Assembly (NCBI RefSeq): GCF_016461955.1
Contig: NZ_JADMNM010000001.1
Location: forward strand, 367,598-431,597
Source: Qipengyuania sp. YIM B01966
GTDB taxonomy: Bacteria > Pseudomonadota > Alphaproteobacteria > Sphingomonadales > Sphingomonadaceae
Length of the DNA stretch: 64,000 nt
Direction of reading: 5' to 3'
Shown: positions 35,129 through 43,381 of the stretch, piece after piece
Layout: each line of letters starts with the position of its first letter
Position numbering within the stretch: the stretch's first letter is position 1
Notes under the pieces: model-generated
Told to the model about the DNA's origin: nothing
Database searches by the model: none
Seen by the model: the letters and a program-made list of their open reading frames with translations, nothing else
Made by a program: the position numbers and the translations under genes

Positions 35129-36829
35129 TTACCGCGCTTCGGGCAGTTCCCGGCCATCGACGAAGAAGCGCGTAACTGTCTGCGTACGTTGTTCGACCCG
35201 CCCGTCCAGCGCGCGCGGATCGAGAATTTCAGGCGAGGCGGGCTGCGGCGGCGGCGCGACCGGTCGCCCCTCTCGATCGAAGCGCGCGCGGTGGACCATG
35301 TTGGCAGTAACGAAGGCGACCTCGTGTCCGCGCGGCGCCTGCCCCATATCGAACACCAGACAGGCCGGCTGGCAGAACCAGGGATTGGCGGCAAGGTGAT
35401 CCAGCGCCCAGCGCCGTAATTGCGGGTCGTCAAAGCGGAAACGGGCCTTGGCCGCCATGTCGTCGCGCTGTTCGGCGCTGGGGGCCTGAAATATCGGCCG
35501 CTGCGTGCGTTCGGCAGCCTCTCTGGCGAGCCGCGCGACACTGGCATCGGGCGAACGCTGCAACCTGGCCAGCACCCGCCGCCCGCCATCTCCGAAATCC
35601 CAGCGCAGTGCGTCGAAATCGAATTTGCCCGGCGCTACCTTGCCGCTGGTGAGGCGCGCGGCCTGACTGCGCGCCGCGATGCTGCCGAAATCGAGGATCG
35701 GCAGCGCCAGGAACAGCGCAATCGCACTGACCACCAGCGCCAGATGCATGTTCGCTTCGCGCAGCCGGGCGGTCCAGCCCGTGCGCCGGCCGCGGATAAC
35801 CGCCAGCCAGTAGGCTGCGCCCCACAGAACCGCGACGGCGATCGCGACAATCCCCCACAGCCGCTCGGGACTGAGGCCATATTGCGCGATCCGCGTGCCG
35901 AGCGAGATGGCGGCAAAGAAGGTCAGCGGCAAAATCGCCAGCGCCAGCACGAGGCCCGCCAGCCGCACCAGCCGGTTGCCTGTGATATCGACATCGTCGT
36001 CGCGGATGACGGCATTGGCGAGCAGGAATGCGCCCGCGGCGCAGGCCAGCAGCACGGGTGTGGCGCTGCGCGTTGCCTCCCACAACACTTGCGGGCCAGA
36101 CACGATCATCGCACCCAGGAACACCACCAGCCCCACTGCCAGCGGCACCGCCAACAGGCTCAGCACCAGCGCGACAATGCCCTGCAATGTGCCAAGCGTC
36201 GCCAGCTGGTTGCGCAACCGCCCAAGCGCGGCGCCGAAGGCCAGACCCGAATAAGTCGGCCCAAACCAGTCCTGGTTCATCAGTTCGCTGAGGACGTTGA
36301 TCTTGAGCAGCTGGAACAGCGCCGAGAGCAGCGCCAGTGCCGCCCAGGCGAGGCCGGTGAACACCAGTGCCCCTGCGCCGCTGATCGCGTCGGTCCAGGC
36401 GAAATAATGCAGGTCGCGATAGGGCGTTGCCCAGCGGGTGCGGTGGAAACCCGCCTGAAACAGCGGGATCGTAATCAACGCCGCGACGACGCCAGCAGCA
36501 AACGCAAATTCGCCCGCCGCGACGTGCCCTTCCGACCGGACCACATGCCAGGCAAGGCCTGCCAGCACCGCGCCGGCCAGCGCCGAAAACAGCGCGCTTT
36601 CCTGCCAGCGACGCGGCTCCAGCGTCAGCCCGGCGGTCAGCGGCGCGGCAACCACGAAGGTCGCCAGCGCCATCCGCCAGGGCACGTTCTCCGGCCCCTT
36701 GACCAGGAAATAGAACGCCAGCCCGGCGGCCGCGCCCAGCAGCGCCAGCAGCCATTCGCGCATCGGCCAATCGGCGCCGTAGCCATGCGGCGGCTCAAGC
36801 GCGCTGAGGCGGCCGGGCGTCTCGTTCAT
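35129..36829 (-). CDS. DUF4153 multi-spanning membrane protein
   Basis: A 566-residue inner-membrane protein. About ten to twelve hydrophobic helices occupy residues 20-385, beginning with EWLLALLGAAAGLAFYFLV, with a mid region GNRLVRLAGLVLALAILPLTFFAAISLG. The last ~180 residues are a soluble, Arg-rich tail with cytoplasmic or periplasmic location unclear. The layout matches the DUF4153 family, whose function is not known. It lies 13 nt downstream of the FKBP gene and 42 nt upstream of gatC on the same strand, so it may belong to a longer rpsU-FKBP-DUF4153-gat transcript broken by the terminator after rpsU. Confidence 0.8.
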   Translation of the reverse strand: MNETPGRLSALEPPHGYGADWPMREWLLALLGAAAGLAFYFLVKGPENVPWRMALATFVVAAPLTAGLTLEPRRWQESALFSALAGAVLAGLAWHVVRSEGHVAAGEFAFAAGVVAALITIPLFQAGFHRTRWATPYRDLHYFAWTDAISGAGALVFTGLAWAALALLSALFQLLKINVLSELMNQDWFGPTYSGLAFGAALGRLRNQLATLGTLQGIVALVLSLLAVPLAVGLVVFLGAMIVSGPQVLWEATRSATPVLLACAAGAFLLANAVIRDDDVDITGNRLVRLAGLVLALAILPLTFFAAISLGTRIAQYGLSPERLWGIVAIAVAVLWGAAYWLAVIRGRRTGWTARLREANMHLALVVSAIALFLALPILDFGSIAARSQAARLTSGKVAPGKFDFDALRWDFGDGGRRVLARLQRSPDASVARLAREAAERTQRPIFQAPSAEQRDDMAAKARFRFDDPQLRRWALDHLAANPWFCQPACLVFDMGQAPRGHEVAFVTANMVHRARFDREGRPVAPPPQPASPEILDPRALDGRVEQRTQTVTRFFVDGRELPEAR

Positions 36830-36843
36830 CGGCTCAGCGCTCC

Positions 36844-37407
36844 TTAGCGCGGGGGCGCGCCCGGCGCCGGCGCGCCTCCGCCTCCGCCACCGCCGCCGCT
36901 CTGCTGCTGCTGCTGCTGCATCATCTGCTGCATCGCCTGCATCCGCTGCTCGAAGGCAGCGGCAGGCATGAAGTCGATCAGGTCGACCTCGAAAGTGAGG
37001 TCGCTATTGGCCGGGATGACAACCTGATTGGTCATCGGATTGCGCTTCTCCTCGGCGCCGTAAGCCTTGTCGGCCGGGATCACCATGCGGTACTTGCCGC
37101 CCTTCTGCATCTTGAGCGCGCCTTCGGTGAAACCGGGGATCATACCCTGCAGGGGCAGCGGGACCCCCTGCCCCTGATCGAACACTGTGCCATCGGCGAG
37201 CATCCCCTTGTAATTGACCAGGATGACATCTTCGGCCGTGGGATTGGCCCCGGTGCCGGCGGTCATTTCCGTCAGTTCGACGCCCTTAGGCGCCGCCGCC
37301 CAGGCAATCCCCGCGCCCAGCAGCACCGCGGCAATCACGCCCAGCCACAATTTCGTCAGCGATCCGCGCGCGATCGGTTGCAGCGGAACTCGGGTAATCT
37401 CGGTCAT
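36844..37407 (-). CDS. Membrane-anchored FKBP-type peptidyl-prolyl isomerase
   Basis: A 187-residue FKBP-type proline isomerase. The ATG at 37407 follows GAGG. A single N-terminal membrane anchor (about residues 17-38, LWLGVIAAVLLGAGIAWA) places the FKBP domain (about 45-150: VNYKGMLADGTVFDQ, FTEGALKMQKGGKYRMVIPADKAYG, LTFEVDLIDF) in the periplasm. The C-terminal ~35 residues are low-complexity: Met/Gln-rich then a Gly run then Ala/Pro. The domain is complete, so isomerase activity is expected. It follows rpsU, from which a terminator separates it. Confidence 0.9.
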   Translation of the reverse strand: MTEITRVPLQPIARGSLTKLWLGVIAAVLLGAGIAWAAAPKGVELTEMTAGTGANPTAEDVILVNYKGMLADGTVFDQGQGVPLPLQGMIPGFTEGALKMQKGGKYRMVIPADKAYGAEEKRNPMTNQVVIPANSDLTFEVDLIDFMPAAAFEQRMQAMQQMMQQQQQQSGGGGGGGGAPAPGAPPR

Positions 37408-37435
37408 GCAAAATCCTCGACTGGGCGGGCGCGCA

Positions 37436-37466
37436 AGCAAAAGGGCGCGGAGGTGATCCGCGCCCT
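37436..37466 (-). terminator. Intrinsic terminator of rpsU
   Basis: On the minus strand AGGGCGCGGA pairs perfectly with TCCGCGCCCT around a 5-nt loop and is followed by TTTTGCTT. It lies 58 nt past the rpsU stop and before the FKBP gene, whose expression would need readthrough or its own promoter. Confidence 0.8.
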
Positions 37467-37523
37467 GATGGCTTATGCTCGCTGTGGGTTCAAGCGGGGA
37501 TCGTGCCCGCCTGGTCGCATCGC

Positions 37524-37730
37524 TTACTTGGCGCCGTCGCGCTCGGCGCGCTTGCGCTCCATCTTGCGGGCGCGGCGGACGGCGGCGGCCTTTTCGCGAG
37601 CGCGCTTCTCGCTCGGCTTCTCGAAGTGGCGGCGCAGCTTCATCTCGCGATAGACACCTTCCCGCTGCAGCTTCTTCTTGAGCGCACGCAGGGCCTGCTC
37701 GACATTGTTATCGCGAACGATGATTTGCAT
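37524..37730 (-). CDS. rpsU: 30S ribosomal protein S21
   Basis: A 68-residue S21 ([20 protein letters not shown], then [19 protein letters not shown]). The ATG at 37730 gives the universal family start; the longer frame adds residues encoded by the structured leader. S21 sits near the 3' end of 16S rRNA and affects initiation. The protein is strongly basic, as expected. The gene is monocistronic or nearly so, with a hairpin in its leader (37754-37787) and a strong terminator behind it. Confidence 0.97.
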   Translation of the reverse strand: MQIIVRDNNVEQALRALKKKLQREGVYREMKLRRHFEKPSEKRAREKAAAVRRARKMERKRAERDGAK

Positions 37731-37753
37731 AAATTCCAACACCTCACAGCAAA

Positions 37754-37787
37754 GGTGCAAAAGCCCGCTTGCGTGCGGGGATGCACC
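37754..37787 (-). promoter_or_regulatory. Structured 5' leader hairpin of rpsU
   Basis: GGTGCA/TGCACC form an outer 6-bp stem and CCCGC/GCGGG an inner 5-bp stem, 24-57 nt upstream of the rpsU ATG. On the minus strand the inner stem is followed by CTTTT, an attenuator-like arrangement. A regulatory role is inference. Confidence 0.4.
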
Positions 37788-37802
37788 CACGATCTATCAA
37801 AG

Positions 37803-37819
37803 GGATTCGCGCCGAATCC
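37803..37819. promoter_or_regulatory. Palindromic operator-like site between rpsU and crcB
   Basis: GGATTCG-CGC-CGAATCC is a perfect 7+3+7 palindrome in the 225-nt divergent region. It could bind a dimeric regulator of rpsU or crcB. No fluoride riboswitch could be made out here. Confidence 0.4.
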
Positions 37820-37955
37820 GTCCCGGATCGGCTCAATCGGAGCGGCGCTTAGCTATGGGCGGGGTAAAAGGCAAGCCTTGACGCGCCGCAACCGCGCACC
37901 GGCTTTTGTAGCAGCGGGGCTTTCGCGCGCGGAATGGCGGGGCTAAGGCCCGGCG

Positions 37956-38360
37956 ATGCACGCCGCGCACCCTCTTGCCGCCAGCCTCCAGGTCGCGCTC
38001 GGCGGCGCTCTCGGGGCGGTGCTGCGCTATCAGACGGGCGGCGCGGTTGCCCGTTGGCTGGGGCCATCGGCTGCGGCGGCGTTCCCCTGGGCGACGCTGG
38101 CGGTCAATGTCACGGGCAGCTTTGCCATGGGGTTGCTCGCCGGCTGGCTTGCACGGCATGATGGCGCGGAAGGATGGTGGCTTCTGCTGGGTGTCGGCCT
38201 GCTCGGCGGCTTCACCACCTTTTCGGCTTTCAGCCTCGAATTGCTGAGCCTGATCGAGCGCGGCGCGCCGGGCCTCGCACTGGCCTATGCGCTGGTGTCG
38301 GTCGCGGCCGGCCTCGCCGGGCTGTGGCTGGGCGTTTCCGCGATGCGGGGGCTGGCATGA
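37956..38360 (+). CDS. crcB: Fluoride channel CrcB/Fluc
   Basis: A 134-residue four-helix membrane protein of the Fluc family, which exports fluoride as a dual-topology dimer. Signatures are GGALGAVLRY (residues 16-25), the pore-lining VNVTGSFAMG (about 50-59), and GGFTTFSAFSLE (about 83-94), which carries the fluoride-lining Phe residues and the central sodium site. It is first in a tightly packed plus-strand chain and overlaps the pseudouridine synthase gene by 4 nt (ATGA). Confidence 0.95.
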   Translation: MHAAHPLAASLQVALGGALGAVLRYQTGGAVARWLGPSAAAAFPWATLAVNVTGSFAMGLLAGWLARHDGAEGWWLLLGVGLLGGFTTFSAFSLELLSLIERGAPGLALAYALVSVAAGLAGLWLGVSAMRGLA

Positions 38361-39595
38361 GCGATCCGGAACTCAATGTCCGGCAGTTCACGGTCGGCCC
38401 CGATGATGACGGCGTCCGCCTCGACCGCTGGTTCAAGCGTAACCTGCCGCAAATCGGCTTTGCCACGATCAGCCGCTGGGCGCGCACCGGCCAGCTCAGG
38501 GTCGATGGCAAGCGCGCCAAGCCCGAGGATCGCCTCGTCACCGGGCAGAGCCTGCGCGTACCGCCGGGCGGGGCAGAGCCTGCCAGCGGCAAGACCGCCC
38601 GCCCCCGCCGCATCCCGACGCCCGAGGAACTGGCCCAAGCCGAAGCGATGGTGATCGAGCAGGACCGCGCGGCGATCGTCCTCAACAAGCCGCCGGGCCT
38701 CGCCACGCAGGGCGGCAGCGGCACGACCCGCCATGTTGACGGGCTGCTCGATGCGTTCGCCGGCGAGACGGGCCCGCGCCCGCGGCTGGTCCACCGGCTC
38801 GACAAGGATACCAGCGGGGTGCTGCTGATCGCCCGCACGCCGGGCAGCGCGGCGTTCTTTTCCAAGCGTTTTTCGGGCCGCTCGGCGCGCAAGATCTATT
38901 GGGCACTAGTGGTCGGCGTGCCCGATGTCGATGCCGGCACGATCGACGCCCCGCTGGCCAAGCAGCCCGGCACCGGCGGCGAGAAGATGCATATCGACGA
39001 AGCCGACGGCCAGCGGGCGGTGACGCGCTACCGCGTGGTCGAGCGCGCCGGCAACCGCGCGGCCTGGCTCGAACTGGAGCCGCTGACTGGCCGCACCCAC
39101 CAGTTGCGCGTCCATTGCGCGGCGATCGGCCATCCGATCGTTGGCGATGGCAAATATGGTGGGCAGGCGGCGTTCCTCACCGGGTCGATCAGCCGCAAGA
39201 TGCACCTTCATGCCCGGCGCCTCATTATCGACCATCCCGATGGCGACCGGATCGACGCGATGGCCGACCTGCCGGACCATTTCGCCGCCAGCATGGAACA
39301 ACTGGGTTTCGACCAGAGCCTCAGCGATGCGTCCCCTGCCGAAGGCCCGCCCGAAGCGCCGCGCGCGGTGAAAAAGCAGCAGGCCCGCCGCCATGCCAAG
39401 CAGGTGCGCAAGGAACGCCGGGGGGAGCGCCGCTCGCGCGGCCCGGAGAGCGCCGGACCGGCCAAGCGCCCCGCCAGGCCGGGCGCCAAGGGTGCTGTCA
39501 AGGCGGCCGGCAAACCCGCGCGGCCAGCGCGCGGCAAGGCGCCGGTTGGCCGGCCGCCCGCGCGCCCGACAGGCAAGCCACGCGGCCGGGGCTGA
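38357..39595 (+). CDS. RluA-family pseudouridine synthase with basic tail
   Basis: A 412-residue rRNA pseudouridine synthase. Start ATG 38357 overlaps the crcB stop. An S4 RNA-binding domain covers about residues 15-75 (DRWFKRNLPQIGFATISRW), and the catalytic domain has LVHRLDKDTSGVLLIAR (about 144-160), including the uridine-attacking Asp, and TGRTHQLRVH. After residue 320 comes a ~90-residue Arg/Lys/Ala/Pro-rich tail (QARRHAKQVRKERRGERR and repeated PARP/KPA-like units) that probably binds RNA nonspecifically. The target uridine is most likely in 23S rRNA (RluC/RluD type), which cannot be decided from sequence alone. Confidence 0.93.
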   Translation: MSDPELNVRQFTVGPDDDGVRLDRWFKRNLPQIGFATISRWARTGQLRVDGKRAKPEDRLVTGQSLRVPPGGAEPASGKTARPRRIPTPEELAQAEAMVIEQDRAAIVLNKPPGLATQGGSGTTRHVDGLLDAFAGETGPRPRLVHRLDKDTSGVLLIARTPGSAAFFSKRFSGRSARKIYWALVVGVPDVDAGTIDAPLAKQPGTGGEKMHIDEADGQRAVTRYRVVERAGNRAAWLELEPLTGRTHQLRVHCAAIGHPIVGDGKYGGQAAFLTGSISRKMHLHARRLIIDHPDGDRIDAMADLPDHFAASMEQLGFDQSLSDASPAEGPPEAPRAVKKQQARRHAKQVRKERRGERRSRGPESAGPAKRPARPGAKGAVKAAGKPARPARGKAPVGRPPARPTGKPRGRG

Positions 39596-39601
39596 AGCGG
39601 G

Positions 39602-40213
39602 GTGCACCCCAACCCGCTGTTCCGCTGCGATGCTGACGCGCTGGCAGCGCGCCTGCTGGACGGAGCAGGGTTCGGCATGGTCTTTGCCGAGACGCCAGCA
39701 GGCCCGCGCGTGGCCCATGCCGCGTTGCTCCCAGCAGGGGCGCAGCGCATCCAGTTCCACCTCGCCCGCCGCAACGATCTCGCGCCGCATCTGGCGAACA
39801 GCCGCGCGTTGATCGTGGTCAATGGCCCGCACGGCTATGTCAGCCCGCGTTGGTACGCCGACCGGGCGACCGTGCCCACCTGGGATTATGTCGCGCTCGA
39901 GCTGGAAGGGGTCGTCCGCGCGCTCGATCAGGCGGAGCTTGAGACGCATCTGAGGGCGCTCGGCCAGCAGGCGGAGGCCGCGATCGCCGATGGCGAGGCG
40001 TGGTCGCCGGGCGAGATCGATGGGGGCAGCTGGGCGCGGATGCGCGCGGCGCTCGCGGGGTTCGAGATGATCGTGGACGCCGCTCGGCCGACGGTGAAGC
40101 TGTCGCAGAACAAGCCAGCGGCCGTGCGCGAAACCATAGCCGTCGCGCACGGGCTTACCGGCAATGCCGAACTTGCCAGCTGGCTGCGGGACGTGTCGGG
40201 AGCACCCGCATGA
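39602..40213 (+). CDS. PaiB-like FMN-binding protein
   Basis: A 203-residue protein starting at GTG 39602, 6 nt after the synthase gene. It resembles FMN-binding negative regulators of the PaiB family: an N-terminal NPLF/FRCD segment, HLARRNDLAPHL, the NGPHGYVSPRWYADRATVPTWDY-type block that holds the flavin site (about residues 74-97), and a C-terminal KLSQNKPAAVRETI segment. PaiB proteins have a split-barrel flavin fold; the regulatory label comes from Bacillus and may not hold here. It overlaps the HAD gene by 4 nt. Confidence 0.82.
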   Translation: MHPNPLFRCDADALAARLLDGAGFGMVFAETPAGPRVAHAALLPAGAQRIQFHLARRNDLAPHLANSRALIVVNGPHGYVSPRWYADRATVPTWDYVALELEGVVRALDQAELETHLRALGQQAEAAIADGEAWSPGEIDGGSWARMRAALAGFEMIVDAARPTVKLSQNKPAAVRETIAVAHGLTGNAELASWLRDVSGAPA

Positions 40214-40863
40214 TCCGCCTCGCCGTTTTCGATTGCGACGGCACGCTGGTCGATGGACAGGCAGCGATCTGCGCTGCGATGGAAGCGGGGTTCGCCGCCG
40301 CCGGCCTTGCCCCGCCTGCGCGCCACGCGATCCGCCGGATCGTCGGCCTGTCGCTGCCGCAAGCCGTGCGTCTGCTGGCGCCCGATGCCAGCGAAGAGCA
40401 GTGCGAGGTGGTGGTCGCGGCGTACAAGGCGACCTTCCGCACCACGCGCGAAGCCGGCGCGCTGGAAGAGCCGCTGTTTCCCGGCATAACCGAACTGCTC
40501 CACGCGCTCGCCGGGAATGGCTGGTCGCTGGCGGTGGCGACAGGGAAATCCGATCGCGGGCTCGCCCATTGCCTCGCCGCGCATGGCATTGCCGGCCTGT
40601 TCGTCTCGCTCCAGACGGCGGACCGCCACCCATCCAAACCCCACCCCGCGATGCTCGAAGCGGCCATGACGGAGGCGGGGGCAACCCCGGAAACAACCGT
40701 GATGATCGGCGACACCGGCTTCGACATGGCGATGGCGCGGGCTGCCGGGGTCCGCCCGCTCGGGGTTGATTGGGGCTATCACAGCGTGGCCGAACTGCTG
40801 GCGGATGGCGCCGAGGCGGTGGCGGCAACTCCGGCCGAACTGGCGGAGTTGCTGGAGCGATGA
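40210..40863 (+). CDS. HAD-family phosphatase (phosphoglycolate-phosphatase type)
   Basis: A 217-residue HAD hydrolase. Motif I is FDCDGTLVD (residues 7-15; first Asp is the nucleophile), motif II ATGKS (about 115), motif III the Lys of HPSKPHP (about 142), motif IV GDTGFDM (about 163). The helical cap between motifs I and II is of the phosphoglycolate phosphatase type. It dephosphorylates a small molecule, not identifiable from sequence. Start ATG overlaps the PaiB-like stop and its own stop overlaps the next start, both as ATGA. Confidence 0.9.
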   Translation: MIRLAVFDCDGTLVDGQAAICAAMEAGFAAAGLAPPARHAIRRIVGLSLPQAVRLLAPDASEEQCEVVVAAYKATFRTTREAGALEEPLFPGITELLHALAGNGWSLAVATGKSDRGLAHCLAAHGIAGLFVSLQTADRHPSKPHPAMLEAAMTEAGATPETTVMIGDTGFDMAMARAAGVRPLGVDWGYHSVAELLADGAEAVAATPAELAELLER

Positions 40864-41087
40864 ACGAGAACCCTACCCCTGCCGCCGATCCCGCCCGTGG
40901 GCGGTTCTGGCTGATCCAGCTCACCCGGCTGTCGGGCATCGTGTTCATGCTGGCGGGGCTGGCGGTGCTGACCGGCAAGGTCGAACTGCCGCGCGCTGCT
41001 GGCGTGGTGCTTCTGCTGGTCGGCGTGGCCGAGGCATTCATCGCCCCCATCCTGCTCGCCCGCCAATGGCAGAGCCCACGGCAATGA
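40860..41087 (+). CDS. Small two-helix membrane protein
   Basis: A 75-residue protein with two hydrophobic helices (about residues 20-40 and 46-64) joined by a short KVELPRAA loop. It is real by context: its ATG overlaps the HAD stop and its stop overlaps the ATP12 start, each by ATGA, so it is translated within the chain. No family or function recognised beyond a small inner-membrane protein. Confidence 0.82.
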   Translation: MNENPTPAADPARGRFWLIQLTRLSGIVFMLAGLAVLTGKVELPRAAGVVLLLVGVAEAFIAPILLARQWQSPRQ

Positions 41088-41782
41088 AGCGGTTTTACCA
41101 GGCGGTGACCGTGGCCGAAGTGGCCGGCGGCTGGCAGGTCATGCTTGACGGGCGCGGCATCCGCACGGCCGGCGGCGCGCCGCAGATCGTGCCGCAACGC
41201 GCTCTGGCCGAATTGCTGGCGGCGGAATGGGCGGCGCAGGGCGCTGTGATCGACCCGCGCGCCTTTGCCATGCGCGATCTGGCCGATTACGCGATCGACA
41301 TCGTCGCGCCCGATCCGGCCGCCGCTATCGCCAAGCTCATCCGGTTCGCGGAGACCGATACGCTATGTTACCGCGCCGATCCCGAAGACGCGCTGTATCG
41401 CCACCAGCAGGCGGTGTGGGAGCCGCTACTGGCAGCGCTCGAAGCGCGCGAGGGCGTGGTGATGCACCGCGTAAGCGGGGTTGGCTACCGCGCCCAGCCC
41501 GAGGCTACGCTCGCCGCCTTGCGGGCGCGGCTCGGTAAATTCGATCCGTTCTCGCTGGCTGCCGTGCAGACGCTCGCATCGCTGGCGGCATCATTGACGA
41601 TCGCAATGGCCGTGGCCGAACCGAGGGCCGATGTGCCGATGCTGTGGGAGGCGGCAACCCTCGAGGAGGAATGGCAGGCGGACCTGTGGGGCCGGGATGA
41701 CGAGGCGGAGGAGCGCCGCGCGGCCAAGCGTGCCGAGTTCCTCGCCGCGGCGCGCTTCCTGGCCGCCGCGCGCGCCAGCTGA
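41084..41782 (+). CDS. ATP12-family F1-ATPase assembly chaperone
   Basis: A 232-residue homologue of mitochondrial Atp12, which guards the alpha subunit of F1-ATPase before assembly. Family marks are the N-terminal KRFYQAVTVAEVAGGWQVMLDGR segment (first 23 residues), the LLAAEWAAQGAVIDPRAF region, DTLCYRADP, and the C-terminal EEEWQADLWGRDDEAEERR. This chaperone is typical of alphaproteobacteria and mitochondria. Start ATG 41084 overlaps the upstream stop. It ends the plus-strand chain, with a convergent gene 6 nt beyond. Confidence 0.9.
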   Translation: MKRFYQAVTVAEVAGGWQVMLDGRGIRTAGGAPQIVPQRALAELLAAEWAAQGAVIDPRAFAMRDLADYAIDIVAPDPAAAIAKLIRFAETDTLCYRADPEDALYRHQQAVWEPLLAALEAREGVVMHRVSGVGYRAQPEATLAALRARLGKFDPFSLAAVQTLASLAASLTIAMAVAEPRADVPMLWEAATLEEEWQADLWGRDDEAEERRAAKRAEFLAAARFLAAARAS

Positions 41783-41788
41783 GCGCGC

Positions 41789-42391
41789 TTATTGCACCCA
41801 GTCGGCGACTTGCCGGGCGACGTCATTGGCCGCCTGGTTGAGCGCTGCCCCCACGGGTGCTGCTTCAGGGGCCACGCCGGGAATTACCGACTCGAACCGC
41901 CGGGTCGTGGCCGTGCCGCCCTGTTCGCGGATTGCATCATAGCGCACCACCACCGACGACGTCTGCGCGTCGTAGCCGAAATCGCGCAGCGCGCCGCGCA
42001 ATTGTATTTCGGGGGCAACACCGGTGTCGTCATTGTCGAGCACCATGCGCCCGGTGCGGCTGCGAATCGTTTCCGCCAGCAGGTTGCGGAACAGACGCGC
42101 CGGGCGTTCGACCCACACCGCCTCCTTGAGATAGGCGACATTGGCCGCATTGACCTGCACCGGCACCCGCGTCACAGCGAGGCGCTGGGCGGCGAACGGT
42201 TCGATCACCGCGATCGTGCGTCCTGCGGAACTGGCGGTATTGCCGGCGGGCACCGCGGCATCGGGCGTCAGCGTCAGCAGCGTATCAGGCACCTTGCCGC
42301 CGAGGCTGACGCAGCCGGCGAGCGACACGGCCAAAGCGGAGAGCGCGGCGCCGCGCAGGGTGCGGGTAAATGTCGGCATCATCGCCCTCAT
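41789..42391 (-). CDS. Mla-type ABC transporter auxiliary lipoprotein
   Basis: A 200-residue lipoprotein (signal ending SLAGC) of the ABC-type transport auxiliary component family (PqiC-like). The mature domain (about 50-200) has the FAAQRLAV and VWVERPARLFRNLLAETI segments seen in these proteins. It is the last gene of the mlaE-mlaF-mlaD operon and overlaps mlaD by 4 nt (ATGA), supporting start 42391. It likely sits at the outer membrane and receives or donates lipid with the MCE protein MlaD. Confidence 0.86.
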   Translation of the reverse strand: MRAMMPTFTRTLRGAALSALAVSLAGCVSLGGKVPDTLLTLTPDAAVPAGNTASSAGRTIAVIEPFAAQRLAVTRVPVQVNAANVAYLKEAVWVERPARLFRNLLAETIRSRTGRMVLDNDDTGVAPEIQLRGALRDFGYDAQTSSVVVRYDAIREQGGTATTRRFESVIPGVAPEAAPVGAALNQAANDVARQVADWVQ

Positions 42392-43368
42392 GGTTCGTAA
42401 TCGGGAAGTTTCTGGCCGCCGATCAGGCCGCCGGCGCCCTGGGCCTCGATCTTCTCGGTCAGTTGGCGCAGTGCGCGGCTGGTCGCCTGGACGTCGCGGA
42501 TCGCCGCCTGCGCGCTTTCGATCGTCGCCTCGGCCGCCGGCAGCGTCTGCGTGTTGAGGCGCTCGGCCGCCGGGCGCGCAGCCTGCAGCGTACCCTCGAG
42601 CGCATTGGCCGCACCGCTCGCTTCCGACAGGGTCCGGCGCAGTTCGGCCGCCAGCGCGCCCCCTTCCTGATTCAGCAGGCGGTCGGTGGACTGGGTGACC
42701 TGTTCAAAGGAATCGAGCGCCTGCGACGCTTCGCGCAAGGTGACCTGCAACTCGGCCAGCGTGCGTTCGGTCTGCGGCGCGGTCTGCGCGAGGGCGGCGG
42801 TCATCTCGTTGGTATTGGCAAGGATGCCCGAAATCTCGCCCTGATTGCGGTCGGACAGCAGCATCGTCAGCCGTTCGGTCAGCGTCGCCAGCCGTTCGAG
42901 CAGCAGCGGCGCATTAGACAGCAATTCGCCCAATCCTCCGGGCTTGGTCGGGATCACCGGCACGCCTTCGGGGCAGGCGGTCGTACCTTCGCCTTCGCCG
43001 CAGGTCAGCGGCGGAGCGCCGCGGCGCGCCCCATCGAGCATGATGGTCGATACGCCGGTGAAAGACCCCTGAATGGTGGCGGTGGTGCCGACCAAAATCG
43101 GCACATCGCCTTCCACCTTGATCCGCACACGCTTGAATTGCGGGTCTTTCTGCCACAGCTCGATATCGGCCACCTGGCCCACCGGCACGCCCGCGTAATC
43201 GACCTGCGACCCCTTGGCGAGGCCGGAGACCGACTGCTTGAAGAAGATGTCGTATTCGTTGAGGTTGCTCTGCCCCAGCCGCGCAATCCACACGATCGCC
43301 AGCGCCAGCCCCGCGAGCAGCGCCAGCGTGACAATCCCGACCCAGAGGTGATTGGCGCGTGTTTCCAT
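42388..43368 (-). CDS. MlaD-family MCE-domain protein
   Basis: A 326-residue MCE protein. One N-terminal transmembrane helix (about 8-28) anchors it; the MCE domain follows (about 35-115, with VDYAGVPVGQVADIEL and FTGVSTIMLDG). A loop with two cysteines (about 125-135) may form a disulfide. The C-terminal ~180 residues are helical and coiled-coil-like, with regularly spaced Leu/Ala heptads, and would extend the periplasmic tunnel or needle. It should hold phospholipid between the ABC transporter and the outer-membrane lipoprotein. Confidence 0.92.
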   Translation of the reverse strand: METRANHLWVGIVTLALLAGLALAIVWIARLGQSNLNEYDIFFKQSVSGLAKGSQVDYAGVPVGQVADIELWQKDPQFKRVRIKVEGDVPILVGTTATIQGSFTGVSTIMLDGARRGAPPLTCGEGEGTTACPEGVPVIPTKPGGLGELLSNAPLLLERLATLTERLTMLLSDRNQGEISGILANTNEMTAALAQTAPQTERTLAELQVTLREASQALDSFEQVTQSTDRLLNQEGGALAAELRRTLSEASGAANALEGTLQAARPAAERLNTQTLPAAEATIESAQAAIRDVQATSRALRQLTEKIEAQGAGGLIGGQKLPDYEP

Positions 43369-43381
43369 AACCGTTTCGATC

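Noticed and set aside
36900-36940. CTG/CAG triplet run at the end of the FKBP gene as a microsatellite
   Set aside because: It simply encodes the Gln-rich tail; the run is short and interrupted.
37731-37955. Possible fluoride riboswitch upstream of crcB
   Set aside because: I could not make out the conserved riboswitch core; only an rpsU-side hairpin and a simple palindrome are visible.
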